A DNA stretch of 6,767 bases from an uncultured Ruminococcus sp. (GCA_947177375.1 CAMWUF010000055.1:1-6767), one strand, 5' to 3'; numbered from the stretch's first letter, positions 1-6,701 are shown. The notes: a model not told the origin generated them from the letters alone. Numbers and translations are program-made.

Positions 1-28
1 TTATTTTTTAATATTTTACTAATATAAC

Positions 29-63
29 AAAAGCATTGTCTTTTTTGATAGGACAATGCTTTT
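29..63. terminator. Bidirectional intrinsic terminator after the lipoprotein gene
   Basis: A 12-bp perfect inverted repeat (29-40 with 52-63) has an 11-base loop. Its core GCATTGTC/GACAATGC is flanked by A-runs on one side and T-runs on the other on both strands. It lies 11 bases beyond the stop codon of the substrate-binding lipoprotein gene, so it should end the minus-strand operon. The plus-strand U-tail (five T, then ATTTAT) is the better one, so the hairpin may also stop a convergent gene lying left of the window. That gene is not visible here. Confidence 0.85.
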
Positions 64-73
64 TATTTATGAT

Positions 74-1330
74 TTAATATACAGATGCTTCTGAAACTGG
101 TGTGAAAATTTTCTCTGCTTGTTCGTCTGTGAGCGTAATATTAAATACTTCTTGATAATAATTTTTTGTCTCTTGTGTAATATTAATATCTGTGAAAATA
201 TCTGGATAAGCTGTTTTCGCAAGCCACATCAAAGTAATTGGTGTATCTACTCCAGGTGTATAACTTCTGTACATACCCAAAGGCATTTTATAAACTCTCT
301 GATTTTCACTTGCTTGAATTGCACTCCAGTCATAAGTTCCAATCGTATTATGATAAATATCATCAGGTTGTGCAGAAGTAAAATTTGTAATAAAAACTAA
401 ACTTGGATTCCATTCATAGATTTGTTCCATGCTGACAGTTACGGAATTATCTGTTGTTAATTCTTCTGCAACGTTTTTTGCACCAATTGCATCTGCCCAA
501 AACTGTCCAAAAAACTGTTTTCCTGAAGTTGCAATACTGGAGTCAGTATACTGAAATAAGAAAAATACATTTTCACGTTCGTCATCTGGGATATTTTCTA
601 TTTTTTCTTGAATCATGTGATACACATCATTAGAATAATTTCTACAAACTTCTGCTTTGTTATTTTCAGGGAAAATTTCGCTTAGTAAATCAATCCAGTT
701 ATTTAATGTTTCGATAGTGTTATAATCCCATTTATTAACTGAAATCGCTACAGCTGGAATGCCTGCTTCTTCTAATTGTTCTCCGACTTGCGGTTCGCTA
801 GCACTATAAAAAAATACATCGGGATTTAAAGCAATCACTTCTTCAATATTAATTGTTGAGCCGTCAATAAAATCTGTTTCAGCATTTAAAATTTCTGGAT
901 AAAGTTCTCCTAATAAGCCATTTTCAGCAGCTTTCATGCTTCCTTCTGACATGCCAACAATTTTTTCTGCATTGTCAAAAAATACTGTCAGAACAGACGG
1001 CAAAGGAAGAATATTTCCAATCACAATTCTGTTAATTTCTGTTGGCACGGTGACTTGATTACCAGCATGGTCGATAACTGTAATCGTGTCATCAGAATTA
1101 ATTTCTTCATCCTGATTTTCTGTATCACTATCAACATCATTATCACTGTCAATATTGCTTTCTTCATCATTACCAATTTCTGTAGCTGGTTCATTGATAG
1201 TATCATTAACAGAATTATTTTCTGCTATGCTATCAGAATCATTTGTTGTTTCATTGCTACAACCTCCAGTTATTAATAAAGCACTTGCTACTAGAGAGAA
1301 TGCAACTAATTTTGCTAATATTTTTTTCAT
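74..1330 (-). CDS. FecB/BtuF-type ABC transporter substrate-binding lipoprotein
   Basis: This 418-residue exported protein should capture the substrate outside the cell for the FecCD-type permease encoded upstream. Residues 1-24 form a lipoprotein signal: MKK, a hydrophobic core, then ITGGC with C24 as the probable lipidated cysteine. The lipobox is slightly off consensus. Residues 25-81 are a Ser/Asp/Glu/Asn-rich linker. The periplasmic-binding-type domain (PF01497) starts near residue 82 with the family hallmark DHAGNQVTVP followed by the INRIVI strand. Two further hallmarks are NIEEVIALNPDVFF at 161-174 and VSMEQIYEWNPSLVFI at 299-314, the usual 'sLE.i..lnPDlii' elements of the two lobes. 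The family binds ferric siderophores, haem and cobalamin; the ligand here is unknown. The ATG follows an AAAGGTG ribosome binding site. The gene lies 28 bases after the component-1 gene and may have its own promoter. Confidence 0.93.
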   Translation of the reverse strand: MKKILAKLVAFSLVASALLITGGCSNETTNDSDSIAENNSVNDTINEPATEIGNDEESNIDSDNDVDSDTENQDEEINSDDTITVIDHAGNQVTVPTEINRIVIGNILPLPSVLTVFFDNAEKIVGMSEGSMKAAENGLLGELYPEILNAETDFIDGSTINIEEVIALNPDVFFYSASEPQVGEQLEEAGIPAVAISVNKWDYNTIETLNNWIDLLSEIFPENNKAEVCRNYSNDVYHMIQEKIENIPDDERENVFFLFQYTDSSIATSGKQFFGQFWADAIGAKNVAEELTTDNSVTVSMEQIYEWNPSLVFITNFTSAQPDDIYHNTIGTYDWSAIQASENQRVYKMPLGMYRSYTPGVDTPITLMWLAKTAYPDIFTDINITQETKNYYQEVFNITLTDEQAEKIFTPVSEASVY

Positions 1331-1357
1331 ATTCTTACACCTTTCAAAAAATAATTT

Positions 1358-1384
1358 ATTATAATTGATTTAAAATCCAGTCAA
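1358..1384 (-). promoter_or_regulatory. Probable internal promoter for the lipoprotein gene
   Basis: Reading the minus strand, TTGACT (1384-1379) is a 5/6 match to a sigma-A -35 box. TATAAT (1363-1358) is a perfect -10 box, separated by 15 bases, which is shorter than the ideal 17. An overlapping TAATAA at 1361-1356 would give a 17-base spacer. The -10 box overlaps the stop codon of the preceding component-1 gene. Transcription would start near 1351, just ahead of the AAAGGTG ribosome binding site (1338-1345) and the ATG at 1330. AT-rich DNA yields chance matches, so this is a candidate, but its placement in the only real gap of the operon favours it. Confidence 0.45.
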
Positions 1385-2501
1385 GATTATCTGTCATATC
1401 TGGCATAACATCATGATAGATTCTACCAGAAAAGCCTTCATGCCCCAGCGGAATAAATTTTGATGATTTTGGACAAATTGGCTGATATAATGGGTCTGCA
1501 ATGATAATTTCTGCTTGTTTTAAGATTGGAATTAATTCTGATTCATCACGGGCTATGATATCATTATGAGCAAGCATAGTCTGTTCAAATTCTGTTGCAA
1601 TCACAGATTTTACAGCTTTGCCTGTTTCTAATTCTAAAGCTTTTGCAAGACTTCCAGTGCTTACACCCTCACCAATCGTGATAATTTTGGCATTTTGCAG
1701 ACGATTTTCCTGAAATAATACAGGATTTTTTACATTAGCAAAATTTTTAATTTTCCGTATTATCTCAGAAGTAAATTTTTTGCCATAAGGTCTGGCAATT
1801 AGATATGGCATGTTGAATTTAGTTTTTAAATATTTTGCAACACCTAACCCTGCATAAGAAACAACAAGATTTAAGCTAGCAGATGGTGCAAGTTGCAATT
1901 GTTCTAAATTATCGCCCATGCTCCAACAGGAAATTACTTGAATTTGATTATTTTCAAGAATTTCACGCATATGTTGTACGCTGTTATTAATTGAAAAATC
2001 TAACGGCGTAACGCCTAATAAATTCACAGATAAATTTTTTGTTTTTTCAACAGGGTTTATGACAAATTTTTTTGCTAATGCTTCCAAAGCTATGGAAATG
2101 CCTTGTACATATGTATGCATACCATTTGTTGCTAATCCAAAAGCAGGAATGCCTGTTTGTTTTTCAATCACAGAAGCAATTGCTCTAAAATCAGTCCCAA
2201 TCATCATGGGAATTGGTGTGCCAGCAATCGCAACAAATTTTGGTGAAAGTTGTTCCGTTGCAGAAATAATATCTTGGATTAATTTTTCATCATCACCCAT
2301 GATAGCTTCCATTTCTGAAATGCCAGATAGAAAAACCATGCTGTCATAATCATACCAACGGGGTTCATCATGAGTATTATAAGTCGAATTACAGCCTGAT
2401 GCATCATGAATGACAGACATGCCACCCAATTCAAATAATGCTGAACATACACCAGAAACATCTGCTGTATAAGTTGAAATAATTCTTGCTGTTTGATTCA
2501 T
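1359..2501 (-). CDS. Nitrogenase component-1-like protein (oxidoreductase, K-like partner, two cluster cysteines)
   Basis: This 380-residue protein of the nitrogenase component-1 family (PF00148; NifD/K, BchN/B, CfbD relatives) should pair with the neighbouring 441-residue homologue. Conserved blocks are GVCSALFELGG (C19), IHDASGCNST (C37) and NTHDEPRWY (42-50). Later blocks are a FVAIAGTPIPMMIGTDF stretch (89-105), GLATNGMHTYV (122-132) and a C-terminal FIPLGHEGFSGRIYHD (349-364). C19 and C37 correspond in order to the first two iron-sulfur ligand cysteines of the family. The third, normally in a 'S.CP...IG.D' motif, is replaced: the equivalent stretch reads AGTPIPMMIGTD with T95 in that region. 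At 380 residues it is much shorter than NifD or NifK (about 480-520). The start is the ATG at 2499-2501, whose ATGA overlaps the stop of the preceding gene. There is no strong ribosome binding site, so translation is probably coupled. Confidence 0.9.
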   Translation of the reverse strand: MNQTARIISTYTADVSGVCSALFELGGMSVIHDASGCNSTYNTHDEPRWYDYDSMVFLSGISEMEAIMGDDEKLIQDIISATEQLSPKFVAIAGTPIPMMIGTDFRAIASVIEKQTGIPAFGLATNGMHTYVQGISIALEALAKKFVINPVEKTKNLSVNLLGVTPLDFSINNSVQHMREILENNQIQVISCWSMGDNLEQLQLAPSASLNLVVSYAGLGVAKYLKTKFNMPYLIARPYGKKFTSEIIRKIKNFANVKNPVLFQENRLQNAKIITIGEGVSTGSLAKALELETGKAVKSVIATEFEQTMLAHNDIIARDESELIPILKQAEIIIADPLYQPICPKSSKFIPLGHEGFSGRIYHDVMPDMTDNLDWILNQL

Positions 2502-3823
2502 ATTTTACCGCACCCCAATCCTTTGATTTGTACTAATTTTTTCGTATCTTTTTCTGTTAAAAATGCTTCTTCCAGTAATTCCAGTAAATTAATAATTCCA
2601 GAGAATCCCCACAATCCGCCATTTTCGACAATATTAATAAAATAAGGCGTATTTAAAAAATAAGCGGCTTTTTGTCCAATCGCAATTATTTTGCTTTTAC
2701 TTTCACGGGGAAGCATACGCATTTTTATTTGAGATATTGAAAATAATTGCAAATCTGGATAATTTTCTTGTAACCAGTAAAAATCTTGTTTTTCTTCTTG
2801 TGAAAAACTATCTGCATAAATTTTGCAAATATTTAATTTATGCTCTAGTAAAAATCTTGCTAATCCTAATGGACGCATTGTTGCAGAAGAGTCAATTGCA
2901 ATTGGTGTATCGCCAATTAAATTTTTAACTTGTTTGATTTTATCTTCACATAAGGCAATTTGTTCTGACCAATCAGGAAGCATAATATTTAGATATGTTG
3001 CATAAATGGTTAGCCAATACTGAATTTCGCCATAAGAATAACTTAATGGCAAGTATAATAATTTCTGATTTAGTTTTTTTAATAGCATTTCCCCAGCAGG
3101 TTTTCCAGAAGCATGATAACAAATATTTGCTGTTGCTGATGCCATTTCCTGATATTCCTGATAATTTTTGCAGTCATGAATTTCTGTGACTTGATAGCCA
3201 GCAGATTCCGCTAATTGATATAATTCAGAATTTTTTTTAGTTGCAATATTATTGCCAATAATATTAATTTTTTTGCTGTCTTGCGGACGTTTGTGTAATA
3301 AACTATATAATTGTCTTCGCATAGTTGGGTCAGGTGCCAAACCGCTTTTACGCATGATAGGATTCATGTAACAATCTGTAAAATCAATTGCAGGATATTT
3401 TTTTCTAAGCGTTTGATAACAAAGCTTTAAATCACAGCCAATAAAATGATGAATACAACTTGTAAAAATTTGTACAGCTTTTGGACGATACGGAAGCTGT
3501 TCTAAAATATCAGAAACACCATTAATTAATAATTCTCCCATATCTCCATTAAGAACATTTTCTTCACGAATCTCAATAGTAGAAAATCTTTCAGAGGCTT
3601 GCATTTCGGCTGCTGTTAATACAACACCTCGCAAACAGCCAGCGGCACAGACATAAATTTCATGTGCTTCTGGCATTAAAAATCCTGTGTGAACAATATT
3701 CCAAGTGCCTCTGGCAGAGCAACTATATTCTAATTCTGTTTTAAATGGATTCGGAAAATTGGCATGTTTCAATAATAGCATAGCATTTGTATTATCTAAT
3801 TCTTGTCCAAGTCTTTTCAGCAT
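2498..3823 (-). CDS. Nitrogenase component-1-like protein (oxidoreductase, full cysteine set)
   Basis: This 441-residue member of the nitrogenase component-1 family is the probable second half of the catalytic heteromer with the next gene. Candidate cluster ligands are C35 (EYSCSARG), C59 and C63 (CAAGCLRGV), and C123 in FTSCIHHFIGCDL, with C130 nearby. The order and spacing match the three P-cluster-type cysteines of NifD/NifK/BchN. A further conserved-looking block is CYMNPIMRKSGLAPDP from C151. The second half has Rossmann-like repeats (INIIGNN at 186-192, KIIAIGQKA at 378-386) and a Gly-rich LWGFSGIINLLELL near the C-terminus. I cannot place equivalents of the NifD FeMo-cofactor ligands (Cys275, His442). 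The start is the ATG at 3821-3823, preceded by AGGAGG at 7 bases. It overlaps the NifH-like gene by 7 bases. A TTG at 3841 would add six residues but lacks this ribosome binding site. Confidence 0.9.
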   Translation of the reverse strand: MLKRLGQELDNTNAMLLLKHANFPNPFKTELEYSCSARGTWNIVHTGFLMPEAHEIYVCAAGCLRGVVLTAAEMQASERFSTIEIREENVLNGDMGELLINGVSDILEQLPYRPKAVQIFTSCIHHFIGCDLKLCYQTLRKKYPAIDFTDCYMNPIMRKSGLAPDPTMRRQLYSLLHKRPQDSKKINIIGNNIATKKNSELYQLAESAGYQVTEIHDCKNYQEYQEMASATANICYHASGKPAGEMLLKKLNQKLLYLPLSYSYGEIQYWLTIYATYLNIMLPDWSEQIALCEDKIKQVKNLIGDTPIAIDSSATMRPLGLARFLLEHKLNICKIYADSFSQEEKQDFYWLQENYPDLQLFSISQIKMRMLPRESKSKIIAIGQKAAYFLNTPYFINIVENGGLWGFSGIINLLELLEEAFLTEKDTKKLVQIKGLGCGKI

Positions 3824-4584
3824 GACGAATCCTCCTGACAAGCTTTTAAAATTTGTTCTGCTAATATTTCATATTCCTGTGCCATGTCACTTTCAGGAAA
3901 AGCTTCTATTACTGTTTTTTGCAATTCTTCGGCATCTTGTACGGTTTCGCTACGGCTAAGCGTGCCAATTAAACTTGTGTGAAATTCTTGACATAATTCA
4001 GAAACTTTTTCAAATTCGTTTTTTACATTGCGTTTATTTAAAATAATGCCTCCAAGCTGTGCATAATTTCTATCCTGAAAATTTTGAACAGCCATTGCAA
4101 TATTTGCTGCTGCATAAATTGCCATATTTTCACCAGAAGTAATAATAAAAATTTTATCTGCATAGCCGTCACGCATTGGCATAGAAAATCCTCCACAAAC
4201 AACATCGCCTAATACATCATAAATTACTACATCAGGATGATATTTTTCATAAAGCCCTTTTTTTTCTAAATTTTCAAGAGCTGTAATAATACCACGTCCA
4301 GCACAGCCAACACCTGCTTTAGGACCTCCTGCTTCTACACAAATAACATTTTCATAGCCAAAACAAAACATATCTTCCAGTATAAAATTATTTTTCTTGT
4401 TTCTGACTAAATCTAAAATACTTGTTAATTTTTTATCAGAATGCAATAAAAAAGTAGAATCTGCTTTCGGGTCACAGCCAATTTGTATGACTTTCAAGCC
4501 CTTTTTTGCAAGTACAGCAGAAATATTAGAAATTGTTGTCGATTTCCCAATTCCGCCTTTTCCATAAACTGCAATTTTTAACAT
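3817..4584 (-). CDS. NifH/BchL/CfbC-like [4Fe-4S] ATPase, reductase component of the nitrogenase-like system
   Basis: This 255-residue P-loop protein (NifH/FrxC family) should form a homodimer carrying one [4Fe-4S] cluster and pass electrons to the two component-1-like proteins at the cost of ATP. Visible motifs are the deviant Walker A GKGGIGKST (8-16), switch I CDPKADST (37-44), and both cluster cysteines: C94 in GVGCAGRG and C130 in LGDVVCGGF. Switch II begins at D123 in YDVLGDVV. R97, the position that is ADP-ribosylated in some true NifH proteins, is kept. The protein is shorter than NifH (about 290 residues), mainly at the C-terminus, which ends in CQEDSSC. It is a reductase component, not a MinD-type ATPase, because both cluster cysteines are in place. 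The ATG has a perfect AGGAGG at 6 bases and overlaps the ATPase gene by 7 bases. Confidence 0.95.
   Translation of the reverse strand: MLKIAVYGKGGIGKSTTISNISAVLAKKGLKVIQIGCDPKADSTFLLHSDKKLTSILDLVRNKKNNFILEDMFCFGYENVICVEAGGPKAGVGCAGRGIITALENLEKKGLYEKYHPDVVIYDVLGDVVCGGFSMPMRDGYADKIFIITSGENMAIYAAANIAMAVQNFQDRNYAQLGGIILNKRNVKNEFEKVSELCQEFHTSLIGTLSRSETVQDAEELQKTVIEAFPESDMAQEYEILAEQILKACQEDSSC
3831..3836 (-). promoter_or_regulatory. Ribosome binding site fixing the start of the 441-residue component-1 gene
   Basis: AGGAGG lies 7 bases before the ATG at 3823, inside the end of the NifH-like gene. It favours this start over a TTG start at 3841, which lies upstream of the site. Confidence 0.85.
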
Positions 4585-5399
4585 AAATTTCCTCCTGTAG
4601 ATAATTGATTGGATTCCGCTAATTCTAACGGCAGAATGCTATAATAGACTTGATTTTGATTTTCAATTTTATGAATCACGGTTTTTACTTGAAAAGCCTC
4701 TTGAATTTTTTCAGTTGTAATAATTTCAGAAGTTTTCCCGAATTTACAAGTGCCGTTTTTTTGTAATAATAATGCTTTATTGGAACGCCTTAAAGCATGG
4801 TCAGGATAATGTGTATTGAAAATACAAGTCATGCCTTGTCTGGTAAGCTCAGACATTGTTTCTAAAATAATTAACTGATTCCGAAAATCTAAATTAGATT
4901 CTGGCTCATCAAGAATTAATATTTTTGGTTCGGCAATTAAGGCTCTGGCAATTAAAACCATTTGTAATTCACCGCCACTTATTTCAGAACAGCTTTTTTT
5001 TGCTAAATATAAAATATTTAATTTTTCCATAATTTCATGCACAAGCTTTAAATCTGATTGTTTTGGCTGTGAAAACATGCCAAAATGTGCATTTCTGCCT
5101 AATAAAATCGCTTCTTCAGCTTTTGACGCAGAATTAAAATTTTTTGCTTGTGGAACATAGGCAATTTGTTTCCAAAGTGTTTTAATAGGAATCTGATTTA
5201 AATTTTTATGATTTAAAAGTGTTTCTCCAGAATGCCATTTTAAAAAGCCTAACATGCAACGCAATAACGTTGTTTTACCTGCACCGTTAGGGCCTAGAAT
5301 GGCAACTAAATCACCAGATTCTGCACTGAAATCAATATGATTTAATATTATTTTTTGCTTAGAATAGCCAAAACAGCCGTTTTTAATTTCTAGTTTCAT
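4578..5399 (-). CDS. ABC transporter ATP-binding protein of the iron/siderophore/cobalamin class (FecE/BtuD-like)
   Basis: This 273-residue cytoplasmic ATPase powers the importer whose permease is encoded immediately upstream. All nucleotide-binding motifs are intact: Walker A GPNGAGKT (36-43), Q-loop Q84 in YVPQ, signature SGGE (141-144), Walker B LILDEP (161-166) with catalytic E165, D-loop SNLD (168-171) and H-loop H197 in NTHYPDHALR. The sequence type is FecE/FhuC/BtuD, consistent with a FecCD-type permease partner. The C-terminal 60-odd residues after the domain are less conserved and end in Cys. The ATG at 5399 is one base after the permease stop codon, with GGAGG 14 bases upstream, a long spacing. 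A TTG at 5456 would add 19 residues inside the permease gene and is unlikely. The gene overlaps the NifH-like gene by 7 bases, which ties the transporter and the reductase into one translational unit. Confidence 0.95.
   Translation of the reverse strand: MKLEIKNGCFGYSKQKIILNHIDFSAESGDLVAILGPNGAGKTTLLRCMLGFLKWHSGETLLNHKNLNQIPIKTLWKQIAYVPQAKNFNSASKAEEAILLGRNAHFGMFSQPKQSDLKLVHEIMEKLNILYLAKKSCSEISGGELQMVLIARALIAEPKILILDEPESNLDFRNQLIILETMSELTRQGMTCIFNTHYPDHALRRSNKALLLQKNGTCKFGKTSEIITTEKIQEAFQVKTVIHKIENQNQVYYSILPLELAESNQLSTGGNLC
4591..4596 (-). promoter_or_regulatory. Strong ribosome binding site of the NifH-like gene
   Basis: AGGAGG lies 6 bases before the ATG at 4584, inside the last codons of the ATPase gene. 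It is a consensus site with good spacing, suggesting that the reductase component is translated more strongly than the transporter genes. Confidence 0.85.
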
Positions 5400-5400
5400 G

Positions 5401-6429
5401 TTAGATTTTCCAACCTCCAGTTTTTCGCATGAGAATAATAAAAAATGGAGCGCCAATTATGGCTGTTAATACAGAAATTGGAATTTCTGATGCAGAAATA
5501 CTTCTTGCCATGGTATCAACAATGACTAAAAATGATGCCCCAAAACTAATACATGCAGGAATCAAAGCACGATGATTATTGCCAAACAGCATACGACAAA
5601 TATGTGGAATTAACAATCCAACCCAACCAACTTGCCCACACATGGCAACGCTGGACGCTGTCATTGCAGTTGCACAAAGAATTGTAATGATTCTCAAAAG
5701 CTGAATATTACTGCCCAAAGAACGTGCTTCATCTTCACCCAAAGGCAAAATATTCAATTGCCAACGGAATAAATATAATACAAAAATAGTAATGATAATA
5801 CATGGTGCGCCAATTTGCAAAGATGAAAATCCCGCACTGCTTAAACTCCCCATTAGCCAATAAGTGATTGCTGGAAGTTGGGATTCTGTATCAGCAGCGA
5901 ATTTTACAAGTGAGATTAATGCTGAAAACAATGACCCCATCATAATGCCAGATAATACAACAGAATTTAATCCAGATGAAGATTTTCCTGCAGAGCTAAG
6001 CCATGTTAGCAAAACTGCTAATATTCCAAAACCAAAAGCAATTGCCTGAACGCCAATGAAATTACAGCCTAACAGCAAAGCAAGTGCTGCACCAAATGAT
6101 GTACCAGAGGCAACTCCTAATGTATCAGGCGTTGCTAACGGATTAGAAAATAAACCCTGAAATGCACAGCCCGAAACAGATAGTCCAGCTCCGACAAGCA
6201 TTGCCATGAGAATTCTTGGTAATCTGATATTCCAGATAATCATTGAAATTTGCTTATCAATTTCTATATCAGAATTTGTAATTTTTGAAATGAAAACTTG
6301 CCAGATTTCACTGATTGGATAAGAAATTCTTCCAATGCATAACGCAAAAAAAGCAAGTACAATTGGCATGATAATTAAAATAATATTCCAGACAGGTTTC
6401 AGGGCTTGAATTTGCTTTGTGGAATTCAT
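5401..6429 (-). CDS. FecCD/BtuC-family ABC transporter permease
   Basis: This 342-residue polytopic membrane protein forms the import channel, presumably as a homodimer, since only one permease gene is present. It is rich in hydrophobic segments, the first at about residues 13-33. Family hallmarks are RLPRILMAMLVGAGLSVSG (69-87), the QGLFSNPLATPDTLGVASG segment (91-109), and LPLGEDEARSLG (228-239), the loop region that contacts the ATPase. Another is AMCGQVGWVGLLIPHICR (262-279), matching the family's 'GxIgFVGLiiPHi.R'. The C-terminal segment PISVLTAIIGAPFFIILMR (317-335) is also typical. The length is standard for the family (about 330-350). Known substrates are ferric siderophores, haem, cobalamin and related chelates; this one is not determined. 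The ATG shares ATGA with the stop of the small regulator gene, and AAGGGTG (6438-6444) is its ribosome binding site, 8 bases upstream. Confidence 0.95.
   Translation of the reverse strand: MNSTKQIQALKPVWNIILIIMPIVLAFFALCIGRISYPISEIWQVFISKITNSDIEIDKQISMIIWNIRLPRILMAMLVGAGLSVSGCAFQGLFSNPLATPDTLGVASGTSFGAALALLLGCNFIGVQAIAFGFGILAVLLTWLSSAGKSSSGLNSVVLSGIMMGSLFSALISLVKFAADTESQLPAITYWLMGSLSSAGFSSLQIGAPCIIITIFVLYLFRWQLNILPLGEDEARSLGSNIQLLRIITILCATAMTASSVAMCGQVGWVGLLIPHICRMLFGNNHRALIPACISFGASFLVIVDTMARSISASEIPISVLTAIIGAPFFIILMRKTGGWKI
5414..5418 (-). promoter_or_regulatory. Ribosome binding site of the ABC ATPase gene, with long spacing
   Basis: GGAGG sits in the last codons of the permease gene, 14 bases before the ATG at 5399. 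The spacing is longer than optimal. With the permease stop just one base before the ATG, termination-reinitiation probably contributes. Confidence 0.6.
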
Positions 6430-6701
6430 TCTGTATTCACCCTTGCAGTAATATTAGAATATGCTGTTTTTGCTGAAATACCAGTTAATCTGCCAATTTT
6501 TCCAGTGAGTGTATTAATTTTATCCTGTGGTGCGTCAATTGCAACACTGATAATATTAATATTGCGTTTATGATAAGGAATGCCCATTCTGCCGATAATA
6601 TAATTGCTATATTCATGAAGCAATTGATTTAATGCATCAACTTGGTCTGGATTTTCAACAATAATGCCAATAATAGCAACTCTTGTTTCTGGTGTATTCA
6701 A
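6426..6701 (-). CDS. TM1266-family (iron-only hydrogenase system regulator-like) small ACT/NikR-fold protein
   Basis: This 91-residue protein matches the TM1266 family as I know it: VAIIGIIVEN at the N-terminus, LLHEYSNYIIGRMGIPY (27-43), then IISVAIDAPQDKINTLTGKIGRLTGISAKTAYS. The family has a ferredoxin-like ACT/NikR-C-terminal fold with no DNA-binding domain. It is called a putative regulator because it often lies beside [FeFe]-hydrogenase maturation genes; its biochemical role is not established. Here it is the first gene of a transporter and nitrogenase-like operon, with no hydrogenase gene in the window. A ligand-sensing or regulatory role for the cluster is inferred. The start is TTG (6699-6701), chosen because AGGAGGG lies 7 bases upstream and no ATG occurs before residue 39. 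Its stop overlaps the permease ATG by 4 bases. Confidence 0.88.
   Translation of the reverse strand: MNTPETRVAIIGIIVENPDQVDALNQLLHEYSNYIIGRMGIPYHKRNINIISVAIDAPQDKINTLTGKIGRLTGISAKTAYSNITARVNTE

Noticed and set aside
119..400. 93-residue plus-strand open frame
   Set aside because: It lies wholly inside the substrate-binding lipoprotein gene on the other strand and has no recognisable domain or ribosome binding site. It reads as an antisense shadow.
1021..1364. Several short open frames on both strands around the start of the lipoprotein gene
   Set aside because: They arise from the low-complexity Asp/Asn/Ser codons of the linker read in other frames, giving Ile/Met-rich nonsense.
2059..3189. 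Short plus- and minus-strand frames within the two component-1 genes
   Set aside because: All overlap well-supported genes and encode no recognisable motif.
3824..3841. TTG start at 3841 for the 441-residue component-1 protein
   Set aside because: The AGGAGG at 3831-3836 serves the ATG at 3823; the six extra codons would run through that site.
3705..3959. 84-residue plus-strand open frame across the gene junction at 3820
   Set aside because: It is antisense to two conserved genes and contains the complement of the ribosome binding site; no domain is visible.
1359..4584. Assignment as true NifHDK or as chlorophyll-type BchLNB
   Set aside because: The component-1 proteins are too short and have the wrong cysteine pattern for NifDK, and no assembly genes are present. 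No chlorophyll pathway gene is in view, and the transporter context does not fit.
5397..5456. TTG start at 5456 for the ABC ATPase
   Set aside because: The added 19 residues do not resemble the family N-terminus, which begins MKLEIKNGCFGY at the ATG at 5399.
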